Shown: positions 1-11,270 of the stretch, piece by piece
Numbering within the stretch: position 1 is the first letter of the stretch
How the letters are laid out: each line of letters begins with the position of its first letter
Source of the DNA: Yponomeuta sedellus
Taxonomy: Eukaryota > Arthropoda > Insecta > Lepidoptera > Yponomeutidae
Reading direction: 5' to 3'
Length of the DNA stretch: 64,000 nucleotides
NCBI GenBank assembly: GCA_934045075.1
Contig: OW203747.1
Location: 5,119,357 to 5,183,356, forward strand
Made by a program: the position numbers and the translations under genes
Notes under the pieces: generated by a model
What the model was told of the DNA's origin: nothing
The model's database searches: none
Seen by the model: only the letters and a program-made list of their open reading frames with translations

Positions 1-432
1 CCCGTGCTAAGGAACAAATTTAAAAACCTAAGTTTGCTAAGTAAGTAAACCTTAAGCAATTTGCTTAAGTCAGATATCGCTGCCTGTACGTAATACAGAG
101 AATAGTGTAAAGAGGTTCGAAATTTCACTGATGCCGTGAGTCGCCCATTGGCTTAATTGGTAGAGCGCTGGCACGGATAGCCAGAGGTTGCGGGTTCGAA
201 TCCCGGCATGGGTAAAATTTTTAGCCTCTAAATAGGTTTTTAAATTTGTTCCTTAGCACGGGTTAGTGCAATAAAATTAAAATAGTATTTAAATCATGTA
301 GGTACAGTGATATCGTTCCGATGTTAAACCTAACTGCAAAGTAGGTAGTCGGGGCTGTAAGTAATGCAATTTGCTTAAGTCAGATGTCGCTGCCTGTACG
401 TAATACAGAGAATAGTGTAAAGTGGTTCGAAA
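1..432 (+). repeat. Family A tRNA-like SINE, head-to-tail units, cut by window edge
   Basis: Seen: a short antisense piece (about 1-30) is followed by a sense unit whose tRNA-like core lies near 140-213 and whose A-rich tail ends near 279. A second unit begins at about 280, breaks at 432 and resumes at 3821 after the DNA transposon. The core shows a D arm GCTTAATTGGTAGAGC, an anticodon stem CTGGC/GCCAG and a B-box-like GGGTTCGAATCCC, as in pol III promoters. The tail ends TTAGTGCAATAAAATTAAAA. Known: tRNA-derived SINEs have this layout. Inference: a tandem dimer, with its left end outside the window. Confidence 0.85.
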
Positions 433-993
433 GGATGATGGGCGTTTTGGTCCTTATGTCCAATCAAGATGAGTCATATGTCGTTGGATAGCTCTTTTCA
501 AGTGAAAAAATAAATTTTATGAAGACGAATCCGTATGAATTGTCCATTTTGAAATATGCTCGTCGGAAAGTACCATTTTTTGCTCTAAATAGAAATTAGA
601 AAAATTCATATCTCTGGTTTAACTCAACCGATGCTCATGATTTTTACGAAAATCACATCTATGCATACTCTGTCATAAATCATTAGAGCGAGACAGCGAC
701 ATTGCGCTCTCTCTCCCACTCACGGTCACGGGTAACGCTGGAATTCGGTTTTGACCCCTCTCGCGCTCCGGGACACGGCGCGGGGGCAGGTATGTTAGGG
801 TGAGGAACGCTTGGCCGCTTGCGCAGGTAGTCAGTCGTTTGCTGATATTGTGTTAAGTGCTACGTTATTACGCTCCTCATTGTTCACATCGACTTTGACC
901 TTGGCATCATTTTGGACTCTGTTACCCGTTTTATTTGATGACCGTGGCTTTATATTGGACTTGGGTGCTTAACGATTGGATTGTTTCGTTGCA

Positions 994-3334
994 ATGGAAC
1001 GTTACCGTAACTGTGTAATGTGCCGAAGAGGGCTATACCGAGGCAGATATCAAGTACGCGTTCTGTCGGAAGCCTTGACAAGAGCACACGTGGAGCTAGT
1101 AACATTTATACGAGAAAACGCTGCTCTGGAGGTTTGTACCTATTGCACTTTTTTTTTCCACTCGATCCTCACTGAACCTTCGATATAAAAGGAAACCAAT
1201 TGAAATCATGTGCAACTGCATCCCAGATCTATTCTAGTAGTAAACGATTGATAAGTGATTCTGGTCGCTTAAAGAACATTCAAGTGATTCCTTTTCCACT
1301 TTTACGTCTTCCACGATGTATTTACCACCAAAACAAGGCCTACACAAAACCACAACCAATTACTGTGGTTGCGGTTTTGTGTGGTTGTGTGTATGCCTTG
1401 TTTTCGTACACACAACTACAGAAAACCGCAACCAGATCTCTGAGAAATCTGTGAATCTGTGGCATATATTTGACGATTCGCACACCTTCTGACAGAAAAA
1501 CAAATCCCTCCCACAAATGACCCCCAATGCGTTATTTTGTTAGGTATTTGTCGGAAACCAAAGTTGTTTTTCTTTTCCTTACATTTTCATATATCATTTT
1601 CAGGTCGTGTTTGACAACACCCGAAGAGTATGTTACCGATGCTGGCAAAGAGCCGAAAATGCGACTAGAGGTCATGCAAACCCTCAACCCGAGCCGGAGC
1701 CGCAAGAACAAGCAGAACCGCAAGAACAACTACAACCGCAAGAACAACTACAACCGCAATTAGAAGAAATGCTTCATATTCCTGAATATATGAGAGCACC
1801 TAATACCGCGACGCATTGTATCTTTCATGGCTGCGCTAATGAAACCCGCCATCGAATTCCAAATGTTGTTAAAATCCACGTATTTTCTCAACATAAATTG
1901 TATATCCCCGACAGTGCCAGAGTATGTCACGATCACCTTAATGGGAATGATTGGGATGATTTGCCCCAACATTGCAACATTTCCCATGACTTTACGGCTG
2001 CCCACTTCAGGGATGTTTGTGACCTAATGCGAAATGCCTTAAACTCACCCAGATTACGTTTTAGCGACCGAGGCATGAATGAAGAAGAAATGCACTTTTG
2101 GACTGGACGTACTAATGATGAATTTAATGCCATCTTAGAGCAAAATCCATTATTAAGAAATAGAAGTGCAGATCCCAGAACCACTTTGGGCATTTTACTA
2201 ACGAAACTACGCACAGGAGAACCCAACGCGAGACTTGCGACGTTGTTTAACATGTCTCGGAGAAAACTCGAACGCCAGTTGGCCATCGCACGAGAGTGTC
2301 TTAGCACTGACTACGTTGTGCGACACTTGGGAGTGGATAACATGAATAGAGAAGATATATTGGAGAGAAACTTGAGGATTCCAAAAGCACTGTATGGAAA
2401 TGAAGACAACAATAAAGCCATTATTATTTGCGATGGTACGTATATTTATATATACAAGAGTTCAAACTTTTTGTTTCAGAGGCAATCCTACAGTTTACAC
2501 AAGTTCCAAAACTTGTTGAAACCATTTTTAATCGTAACCACTGACGGATACATTATAGATGTTAAAGGACCATACGCTGCAACAAAAACTGATGCGCAAA
2601 TAATGAGCGACTTAATGACTGACGAGGAAAATCCCCTTCATATATTGCTTCAGCCGAATGACGTATTTATTTTGGACCGCGGGTTCAGGCATAGTCTGCA
2701 GCATATAGAAGCATGTGGCTACGAATTTCACGTCCCCCCGACGAAGAACCGGGAAGAGTCGCAGCTCACGACTTCTCAAGCAAATGATTCCCGGCTGGTG
2801 ACAATGTGCCGATGGGTAGTGGAAGTGGTTAACGGGCGTTTCAAAAGAGATTTCAAGCTGTTGCGCCAAAAATATTTTAATAACACAATGCCTAATATGT
2901 TCGGGGATTTTATGATTGCAGCAGCAATTACAAATCACTTCCACAGGCCTATTGTCGATAGCCAACACGCAGAAGCTTTTTTACAAAAAATTGTTGAAAG
3001 AAGGCAAACCCCAAACGTGTTATATGATTATGTAGAAGCAAAAAGATTAAACAACAGAAGAGCCAATTTCCAGAGATTGGAAGCAAATGACATTCAAGAC
3101 TTTCCACGATTGAGGGAACAGGACGTGATTTTGCTGTCATTGGGGACATATCAGTTAAAACTGGCAAAATCATATTGCAGCGAGCACCTCAACAACGGCT
3201 TATATCTTATAGAAACTTATAGAGAAGCTGCTTTGGAGGATATCCATGAATATGGGATCCACGAAGATGCGTGGCTGTTGCGTGCACGCATACAGTCCCG
3301 ACATGTACGATCAAAACAATATTTTTGCTATTAG
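994..3334 (+). CDS. Transposase with Cys-rich/THAP-like N-terminus and DDE domain, two exons
   Basis: Proposed exons are 994-1131 and 1604-3334, joined in phase 0 (GT at 1132, pyrimidine-rich tract and CAG before 1604), about 623 residues. The ATG at 994 is chosen because it opens MERYRNCVMC. Exon 1 gives one Cys-x2-Cys pair (residues 7 and 10) and exon 2 starts with another (56 and 59), together a plausible zinc site that only exists after splicing. A Gln/Glu/Pro-rich linker follows, then a C-x4-C...C-x2-H module (about 118-157) like a THAP finger. Next are a helix-turn-helix-like stretch (about 250-280) and a DDE_Tnp_4-type core with Asp323 (CDGTY), Asp404 (LDRGF) and Glu453 (WVVEVVNG). No internal stops are seen. 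An AATAAA at 3551 could serve polyadenylation. Function from family: it cuts and pastes its own element in the nucleus. The exact family name is inference. Confidence 0.8.
1132..1603 (+). other. Intron of the transposase gene, containing a long hairpin
   Basis: A 472-bp GT-AG interval between the two exons. It contains an imperfect inverted repeat at about 1330-1404 (AAAACAAGGC pairing with GCCTTGTTTT, and CACAAAACCACAACCA pairing with a GT-rich arm). The splice sites are inferred from consensus and from the restored Cys-x2-Cys pairing; no transcript evidence is available here. Confidence 0.65.
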
Positions 3335-3820
3335 ACAGAAAAAGTAGAAACATATTACAACATTATTGCACATTTTTGACAGGACGCCGCACGATAGGTT
3401 CCTGTGCGCATATTATATCTATTGTGTGGTATTTAGGATATGCTAGACATGAAGGCTTTACTGAACCAGCACTATTTTTAAATAACATTATCATGGATGA
3501 AACACATTAAACGATAAAACTTACTCTGAACTTGTTTTATTTACTTCGATAATAAACAAACAATGATAATATAATAATCAATGCTGATCATTTGTAATTA
3601 AAATCGATATACAATGTCGAAAAAATATCAAAAAGAATTAAAACAACAGAAAAAAAATTAAATAAAAAAAAACTTTTAACGTATGATTACTCAAATTGGA
3701 CAGAAAATCGGGACTAGCGCTTCGATTATTCTTATTCTACAAAAAAATACCTTTCCAACGACGTATTACTCATTCCGATTGGTGCCAGGACCAGGTTCCA
3801 TACATTTGTGCCCATCATCC

Positions 3821-3946
3821 TTTCACTGATGCCGTGAGTCGCCCATTGGCTCAATTGGTAGAGCGCTGGCACGGATAGCCAGAGGTTGCGGGTTCGAATC
3901 CCGGCATAGGTGAAATTTTTAGCCTCTAAATAGGTTTTTAAGTTTT
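3821..3946 (+). repeat. Family A SINE, second half of the interrupted unit
   Basis: It continues the unit that broke off at 432: the tRNA-like core (about 3837-3912) is followed by AGCCTCTAAATAGGTTTTTA. It lacks the usual long A-rich tail and instead runs directly into a family Z tail at 3947, so this end is the constant outer end seen in other inverted family A copies. Confidence 0.8.
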
Positions 3947-3985
3947 AATTATGTCTACTGCTCGTGTTAACCTTAGAAAATACTA
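3947..3985 (+). repeat. Family Z 3' tail fragment
   Basis: TTTTAATTATGTCTACTGCT and CGTGTTAACCTTAGAAAAT match the tail of the family Z copies at 31190-31405, 41180-41393 (inverse) and 41974-42079 (inverse). The family A element probably inserted into a family Z copy here. Confidence 0.65.
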
Positions 3986-5047
3986 TATAAATGTTATGTT
4001 AATTATAATTACAACAAGTTACATTTATCACTCTGGCATTGGTTTGAATTGATATTGTTTCCCAGATAGTTTTTATCGATTAATAGCCAATGTCATGATA
4101 TTAAAAGTACTCAATTAAGTAGTGTCATCATATCTATAAAATCAGAAGTGCCGTTGGCACTGTTCAAAAGTAACCGGTCGTTAAGTTGGCCTCCCTGCGA
4201 CATGTACAAACGCTGCATCGATTTGTTGGGAAGGCGAGAACCGTGAGCTGGCTCAGTATTACTGTATTCTTTGTGAAAGAAATATATCTTAACAAACGTA
4301 ACAGCAGTTACAGTACGACACATCATAAAAGTCCCTTCGGGAATCTACGTTCGCGCAGACTAGGAAGAAGTGTAACGAAAGTACCCGAAGCTATAAGTTT
4401 TCTTTAACTTTTACATAGTACATTCAACATTATTTTTAACCGATACGGTTAAGGTGCAGAATTGATTGCCGCAGTAGCGCTACCTATTTCGCTCACGCTA
4501 ATATTGCCAAACTAATAGTCACCTGCATCGATGACGTTGAATCAACCAATAGCAACAAAGGCACGCGGCCTGCCATAAAATGAAACTATCTGATTGGTCG
4601 ATCAACTTGCCGCACATCCAAAATTTGGTCATCTGCGCAGGTACGTCCGCGAGACTTATTTCTTGTGTAGCACTGTACAACAGAACTTAAAATTACCTTA
4701 CAGGCTTTCCAGGCAATAAATCATAGATAACCGAAGTCTTTTACGGGCATAAAAGGAATACTGTTTACCTAAGTCCTCAATGAGGAGGTTACAGGGAAAA
4801 TCGGGTAGATAACGTCAAAAGCAATTTAGGCAGCGTTTTAGAATATTTAGAGTTGTATGAACTGGCATATAGTTCAGTGGTATGTTTTTTAACGTACGTA
4901 CATTTGTAAACATTTGTAAGCGTACGTCTTAGAGTTAGGCGCTCTCCAGGTAGTAAAAATTTTGTTTCGTCGTGCGGGGCTCTGCCAGGATGGACGAATC
5001 TTTCTCTAGCTACTCGTGGGAACAAGATGGAGACTTTAAAGAAGCCT
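3986..5047. other. Intergenic, no gene recognised
   Basis: Short open frames on both strands (for example 4186-4407 plus and 4789-5025 minus) show no recognisable domain. I see no repeat of the named families here. Confidence 0.5.
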
Positions 5048-5345
5048 AAGGTGGCAAGGTTGGTCTAAGCGCCTTACGCCGGTTCACATGAGGGGCCGGA
5101 AAGCGGGCTTTGGACACCCGCTTTGCTACAATTAATGTGTGTGGAACGCTGATGAAGCGAAGGTGTTCGGTCAGGATCATGGCAAGTAGCAGTCCCTGGT
5201 CTCTGTTGGGATACAGGCGTGAGGTTATGTATGTATGAATATTTGTAAACGGAATGAATAAAGAGCGCTGGTGGCGGAAGCTGACCCATAGTCACGTCCC
5301 CACAGTCCCTCAGTCATGAGGATACGACGAAGAAGAAGAAGAAGA
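5048..5345 (+). repeat. tRNA-like SINE with GAA-repeat tail
   Basis: The head GGTGGCAAGGTTGGTCTAAG resembles the A box of a class II (Leu-like) tRNA. A degraded B-box-like GCGGGCTTTGGACACCCGC follows near 5103. The 3' end is a run of GAA repeats (about 5327-5345). It is distinct from families A and S. The tRNA source is inferred from these two boxes only. Confidence 0.55.
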
Positions 5346-5414
5346 CAATAGTAGCAGCAATGCCACTAGCTTAAGGTCAAGGAAAACAAAGTTGTATATT
5401 CACCATCATCAACT

Positions 5415-5720
5415 CATTATGCCCCACCGAAGGGCACGGGCCTCTTCCCTAAGGATGGAATAGACCATACTCCGCCAAATCCGAATTCTTGGAGGCTTGC
5501 AAGACTAGTGGCTGGTCTTAGTGTCAGAAGTTTTCAAGCTGCCTTAAGGCCTCTGACTTAGCTTAACGACTACCATCTATCGACGGCAGCCGGCACCAAC
5601 TGCTTAACGTGCCTTGAGAAACACGGAATCGCTCGGAAAAATTACACTAGCGTTAGTCATAGACGGTCACCCATCCATTGACTGAACGCGCCTTATATTG
5701 CTTAACCTTCGTCATCGTTT
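5415..5720 (-). repeat. Family S (5S-like) SINE, old diverged copy
   Basis: It shows the family S order in reverse: a diverged CCCCACCGAAGGGCACGGG block, the CTTAACGTGCC motif, and GGTCACCCATCC near 5663. Many substitutions are shared with the copy at 60140-60414, suggesting an older subfamily. Confidence 0.7.
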
Positions 5721-5790
5721 AAGATCAGTCAGGCAGCCGGGGCTACGAGCGATTCCATATATTACACGGGTCTATTCGCGTTTGTACTCG

Positions 5791-5833
5791 CCACTTCAGT
5801 CTACCCGTGGTGACCACGGGTAGACTGAAGTGG
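5791..5833. repeat. Perfect 21-bp hairpin with 1-nt loop
   Basis: The arm CCACTTCAGTCTACCCGTGG plus T (5791-5811) is exactly complementary to 5813-5833, around G5812. The flanks are not visibly repetitive. Confidence 0.85.
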
Positions 5834-8395
5834 CCGAAAGGTCGGGAATTACGCAGCCAAGCGTCGGGGAATACGCTTCGTTGGCTCCACACGTATTAAC
5901 TTGTGTTTCCTGTACAGATTTTAGGTAAATAAGTACTTAAACTACGAAAAAAAAAGAAAGTTTTAGAAATGTCTGAAAGACTCTTATTTTATTTTGGTAA
6001 TGAAATTGACTTTAGTTTAAATCAAATAAACAAATACAAAATGTTTATTTTAACTACAACAACACAGCATTATCTTTATTTTACACGGAGAATACAAGCA
6101 GAAGATATATTATAAAGGAGTTACAGTTTCTATGACAAAGTTTACTATGGCAACACAAAGATATATTTAAAACCTTTATTACGTAGGTACCTTCAGTGTA
6201 GTAGATCTTTAGTTCGTAAGGACCGAAACATTTAAAAGGCATTCCATCGAATGGAAATACTTACCGAAATCGTAAATTTACACAAAAGTGTAAAGTTTCT
6301 TTGCCGAAGCGAAGTTTCTGGAGGAAATAAACTTTGAGATTTCAAACTTATGAATCCATTTCAATATCTCTCTTTATATAGTCTTCGTCCATAATTTAGA
6401 TGGCTTGTTTCATCGGATTGCTGTGACCTCTTATTTAGGTTAACAAAGCGTCGGTGTCACGTTTAAAACTGTCACCCAGGTTTTCATGCAGTCGACAGCA
6501 GGTAAACTTTTACGATTTTGTTGCGAAATCCCCTACAACGTAACTGATTGTTTATTAACTATAATTGTCTTTTGTATATTAACAGAGTCCATTGTATACT
6601 AACATACAATTAGAAGGACGACCTCAGTTCATTTCTATGATCTGAGAGGACGACATAGATCAAGTGCACGTATACTTGATCTATCTCGTCCTTCTAAATT
6701 CTGCCTTAACAGAGCCGTGGTTCGGGGGCAGCGAGTCGATTCTATCTGCACGGACTACAGCATAGCTACCGACAGGTTACTTTGTCATCTTCTGATTATT
6801 AAACTGCAGAATGTTGGTATTAGCGATGATCCTCTGCGATGGTCCGCCACAAATCAAATTAAAGTATTTTATTCTAAATAACACAAAAACTGTGACTTAT
6901 TGAAAGTTATAAGTAAAACTAACTGAGCATGTCATTTACCATTTTTAAATATATATTTTTTTGGAGAAAAATCGACAAAAAAACGCTAAAATCGACTGAT
7001 TTTAGCGTTTTTTTAATGTCTTTTGATACTTAACGAACAGATTTTACATATTATTCAAACAATCAGTGCCTACTTATGCCATAAACGCCTATATCGGAAA
7101 CTGATCACAGGCACATGTCGTTAAGAACTACCATGTCCAGTCGGGTACCTATTTAGAATGGAGTACCTCAGGTTCTTTGCTTGGGCCTATCCTCTTTGCA
7201 GTTTTTGTTAACGATAGCGAGCTCTGCTTTCACACTTCTACAGTGCTTTGATTCACTGATGACAACAATTTTCTCTCATTACTTACACATATCTGAAGTT
7301 GGAGTAATAGGAGGCCGACATAATGCTAATTTGGAGATGATCAACGAATTACGTATTACATACGTTTGGAAATTTAAATTCAGTAGTCAACAAACTTAAC
7401 TTATCCAATATCTATTAGTCCGAATTTGAATACTAGTTTGAATACCGAATTTGAATACCGACTAAGACGAAGTGTGCGTACACTCAAATGTTAGACGATA
7501 ACGTATGATTCCAAACTTCTTATTTTTGTTAATATCTGTGAATTGAACGCGTATATTTAATAAAAAAGAGGCTAACTCAATGTTTTTCACAAAAAGAGAC
7601 TATTTGTGAAAACTTTCAGATAGATTTTTTTATTAATATATATTACGTTAAGTTTAGCTGTTAGTTTTCCTTTGTGTTAAAATAAAATAAAACCTTTTAA
7701 CTACTATTAATATCAGGTGCTTCTCGTTCGTATATACCATAGCCAACTGAAAGTCAGCATTATCAGATTGCTATTGATTGTGTTATCTGGATGTAACGGT
7801 TTTATTTCAAATACGATTTCTTAAGACACTCATCAAACACTTCTCGAATGCAGTTCAAATGGCCTTTGATAGTCTTGTCCTTTACCATAGGCTAAAATTG
7901 TGAATTTCAGGAGTCTTCATATGAAACATCATTAATGATTATGTCTGCAAAGTTTGGAGAGACAGATAATTTAAAATTATATTGTTGCTTAGGAGCGACC
8001 TTCCAAAAACAAAGTTAATTTTTGACGGAAAATGAATTTTGGTAATGGAATGAAATTAAGCTATATTCTGTATCAAAAGAAGTCCAATTAAGGAAGGTGG
8101 ACGGAAAAAAGCGGTATCTTCCTCATATTATCAACAGTCACACACGCTGCTCAAAGCTAGCGGGCGCAAACTTGCTCGCAAACACGCCTTTTCGTTTTCC
8201 GCCCACTTTTAATTAATTTTCCCGCCACCGTCCTGGTTGTAGACCTATTAGGCCCTTTATAACTGTCTTCAATTTATAGAAGAACGAGGTTTCCAGTTTG
8301 TCTCAATATTTTTTATGTTCAGCGACGTTCCTTGCCACGTTATCCGATTTTATTGATTTAGAAAAGGGTACACCAAAAATACTATGATTATTTGC
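5834..8395. other. Intergenic, no gene recognised; two inverted repeats
   Basis: Nested inverted repeats lie at 6611-6696 (TAGAAGGACGA pairing with TCGTCCTTCTA, enclosing ATAGATCAAGT/ACTTGATCTAT), and a separate hairpin at 6977-7014 is listed below. The remaining sequence is AT-rich, with only short frames such as 7181-7399, which has no recognisable domain. Confidence 0.5.
6977..7014. repeat. Perfect 17-bp hairpin, AT-rich ends
   Basis: Arms 6977-6993 (AAAAAAACGCTAAAATC) and 6998-7014 are exact complements around a GACT loop. It looks like an intrinsic terminator, but there is no bacterial context. Confidence 0.8.
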
Positions 8396-9425
8396 CAAGA
8401 TCTGTTGATGGCATCCATGAAAAACATCAATTTATTTGTTACAAAGCCTCTTCATGGCATTATGAATACAACCAGACCGCGGTACAGTATACCGTCAGCG
8501 CCACCTACTGCCAAAATTAGGGAACTATAGTTTCTGTTTAGTGTGAATTCTTGTTCCAGTATTGACATGAAGTCATTTCAAGAAACATACCCGATGTCTT
8601 GATAATGATAATGATGATGACGTCAGTAACAAAAAACTCGGGTACACGGCTGTTGGATTAACGTGGTGCTAGATTTCGTCACTAATGGAAAAAACCATAA
8701 CTTGTGTTGTAATACGTTTTTATTTAAAAGTGAACACGAGAAATCTTAACAACTGTGACAACTATTTTTAGAACCTACAGTCTAGAACCTAGAATCAACA
8801 ACATTACTCACTTTTTAGCGGAAATTAACTAAGTTCTAAAAATAGTTGTCACACTTGTTAAGAATACTCATGTTCACCTTTAGATAAAAACGTATTATAA
8901 AACAAGTTATAATTGCCCCGAAACGCTATGAAATGTTTATAAGCGTTAACTTTTAGCATACACTGCGCAATATGTTACGCGCCACTAGCGCCATCTAGCG
9001 ACACGAGACGGGGTCTGAGTACTGGCTACTTTGCTCCGCTCAAGGATATATAGAAGTACACAACACGTATTCTCGGAGATACGAACCCTAGCGGAAGTGA
9101 CATTATTTTCATTGCGTGCGGTTTTAACAAGTGATCACCTACTACCGAACTGAATGACATAAAGACCTTTTGTTAAAATGACATCATCGTCACCATCAAG
9201 ACATGGGGTATGATTCTTGAAATATCTTCATGTCAAAACTAGAATAAGTCGATAAAGACGAAAAAGCGCCTTTAAAATACGCACTGAACAGAAACTATAG
9301 TTCCTTGATTTTGGCACTAGGTGGCGCTGACGGTATACTGTATCGCGATCTGATTTATTCGTTATACCGTGAAAAGCCCTTGCAACAAATAAATTGATGT
9401 TCTTTCAGGGATGCAGTCAACAGAG
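8396..9425. mobile_element. Large inverted-repeat element with nested foldback
   Basis: Arms of roughly 150 bp (about 8396-8555 and 9285-9425) match as inverted copies at about 80% by eye, including the shared block ACAGTATACCGTCAGCGCCA and CATCAATTTATTTGTT. Between them lies a second inverted pair (8697-8773 with 8833-8910) and a block from 8969 (GCGCCACTAGCGCCATCTAG, then GGATATATAGAAG) that looks promoter-like. A non-autonomous foldback element or a composite; no open frame supports a class. Confidence 0.6.
8697..8910. repeat. Nested inverted repeat (foldback MITE candidate)
   Basis: Arms of about 77 bp: 8697-8773 and 8833-8910, containing GACAACTATTTTTAGAAC and its complement. The arms are diverged by small differences, so it is older than the perfect hairpins elsewhere. 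Confidence 0.65.
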
Positions 9426-10504
9426 CTTGACAAAAAGTAATATACGCGTCGAATAGATAACGTCCTCCTTTCTTGAAGTTCGTTAAAAAGACACGCGTCT
9501 TAAGAGGCCAAATATTAATATACCAGTTGGACCTTTTCCTAATAAGCACACCATAGGAAACTTTGTGGCGTCGTTAATTGCACGTTAGAAAGTGTATTCT
9601 CGTGGCATGTAATTAAAGCACATTATTGAACGTCACAATATGCCCATAATGGCGGGAACACAGCACCACCGCCTTGGGTATGATAGAAATTCCGCTTTGC
9701 TTGAAATTAATTGGCTCTCATTGACACCGGAATAATAATATGTATAATTTACCAGATTAGCATTGTATGTATGGGGATCTCGCGTCAAACTCAGATTGGA
9801 TAGAGTGACATTGTCTTTATATTTAAAACTAGGTGTGCCCGGCGGTGATATCCGCGGTTTATTAGGGAAAATAATTGATTTTCCCATGGTATTGATTTAC
9901 CCAATTTATTATTTGCGGCGGCGCACACGGACTGTTTCTATTCCATCTTGCGCAAGCGCATTGCGTCCACGTTGAACAGATTGCGAGCCAGCACCAACAG
10001 CATACTGAAAGCGATTGCTGATCGACATGATACACGTTTTCTAATACAGTGGTGTCGATCACATGTAAATATAATTGTTAATAAGAAGTAATTTTATATT
10101 TTAATGTATTTAAATTTTTTAAGCCACTAACCAAACTGTGTATATTTTTACTGTGCCTAATAAGTACTACTAACCAAATGGATCTATGTTATCTGAAATA
10201 AATAAATAAAATTAAATTACCGAACAGACTTTACGGACCTTTAAAGCTTGGAAGGGCTAAAGAGTTTCTCCGTCTACTTTATGATTAAACTGGCTTACTT
10301 GTACTTAAAGTTCTGCCATAATTATACTCCCGCTTCGTTCTCGACATTAGTAAACCGAAAAAAAAAACTGATTGATTTTATATAGTAACACGCAAGTGAC
10401 ACAACTCATGCACTAAGTTTGTGAGTGTGTGAGGCTGTATGTTAAATATTGTTTATCTACTGTTCTACAATAGATACTTTAATGTTTCACTTATAATTAA
10501 TAAA
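9426..10504. other. Intergenic, no gene recognised
   Basis: Small frames (9633-9887 minus, 9763-9975 plus) overlap one another and show no domain. AT-rich sequence without a clear member of the named repeat families. Confidence 0.45.
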
Positions 10505-10660
10505 GTTTTTTTTTTTGTTACTTCTTCAAGTCTAAACGACTGGAGCGATTTTAATAAAATTTAGTATGGAGTTGCCCGACACCCTGGGTTAACACATAAG
10601 CTACGTTTTACTGCAGGAAAATATATTTTTCCTATGGGAAAATCGATAAAGTAAAGTAAG
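10505..10660 (+). repeat. Dispersed insect repeat fragment
   Basis: A T-run is followed by CTAAACGACTGGAGCGATTT, TAGTATGGAGTTGCCCG and a block like ...AACACATAAGCTACGTTTTA. This order is familiar from abundant Lepidoptera dispersed repeats. Class uncertain. Confidence 0.4.
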
Positions 10661-10978
10661 GATAGTAGAATTAACCTATTCCTGTGTGTACATTTCTAGG
10701 CCCTTCAGTTTCCGTTAACCCCAAAGGAAACGCGTAGCCGTGAATAGCCAAAAAGTGGACTTATCTAAAAGATGGATCTAGGAAGCTTATGGTAGCGCTT
10801 GAAGGTTAAGCCCCATATCCCGAGAGAGGGTTGATTGCTACGGAAGAAAATAGGTTACTGAAAAAGCGCTTACCTAGACTTCATCAAAAGATAATCGGTA
10901 ACATAGAGATGCTCTGAAAAACAGTAACATATTATGCGTTGTTGTTGTAATATTAGATTTACCTGCTGCTTGAAGTTT

Positions 10979-11270
10979 ACCACCACGGGGGCTAAGTCAG
11001 GGTTAGTGGAGTATTTTAAGACAGTGGCGAGCCTTACTGTCAGTGGTTAGCCGCCCATAAGGCATCTGACACGGCTTAACGACTGCCATTACATGACAGC
11101 CGGCACCAATGGCTTAACGTGCCTTGCGAAGCACGGAAACTCTCAGAAAAATGCTACTAGCGGCAGTCACGGGATGGTCATGGTCACTCATCCAGCACCT
11201 GACTGCGCCTGCTGTTGCTTAACCCAGTTGATTGATTCCAATCACTTGGTTCCATTATGCCACGAGCGCT
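10979..11270 (-). repeat. Family S SINE, 3'-truncated
   Basis: In minus orientation it contains the 5S-like head (ACGAGCGC at the right edge, TGCTGTTGCTTAACCCA) and body (ACGTGCCTTGCGAAGCACGG). The tail block CCCCAGCAGTGGGG is missing. Confidence 0.85.

Larger units (their letters stand above)
433..3820 (+). mobile_element. DNA transposon with inverted ends and a full transposase gene
   Basis: Seen: the ends are perfect 11-bp inverted repeats (GGATGATGGGC at 433-443, complement at 3810-3820). Similarity continues inward in broken form: CCAATCAAGATGAGTCATAT on the left, and CCAATCGGAATGAGTAATAC read from the right end. The element sits exactly inside a family A SINE: joining 432 to 3821 restores the motif GAAATTTC found in other copies, with no duplicated target bases. 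It holds one spliced gene covering most of its length. Inference: an IS5/Harbinger-like or ISL2EU-like superfamily, judged from the DDE layout; the missing target duplication leaves this unsettled. Confidence 0.8.

Noticed and set aside
1532..1729. Minus-strand frame at the intron/exon 2 boundary
   Set aside because: Overlaps the transposase gene with no recognisable domain.
6977..7014. Intrinsic transcription terminator (hairpin plus T run)
   Set aside because: Eukaryotic context without an upstream gene; the T run is part of the palindrome.
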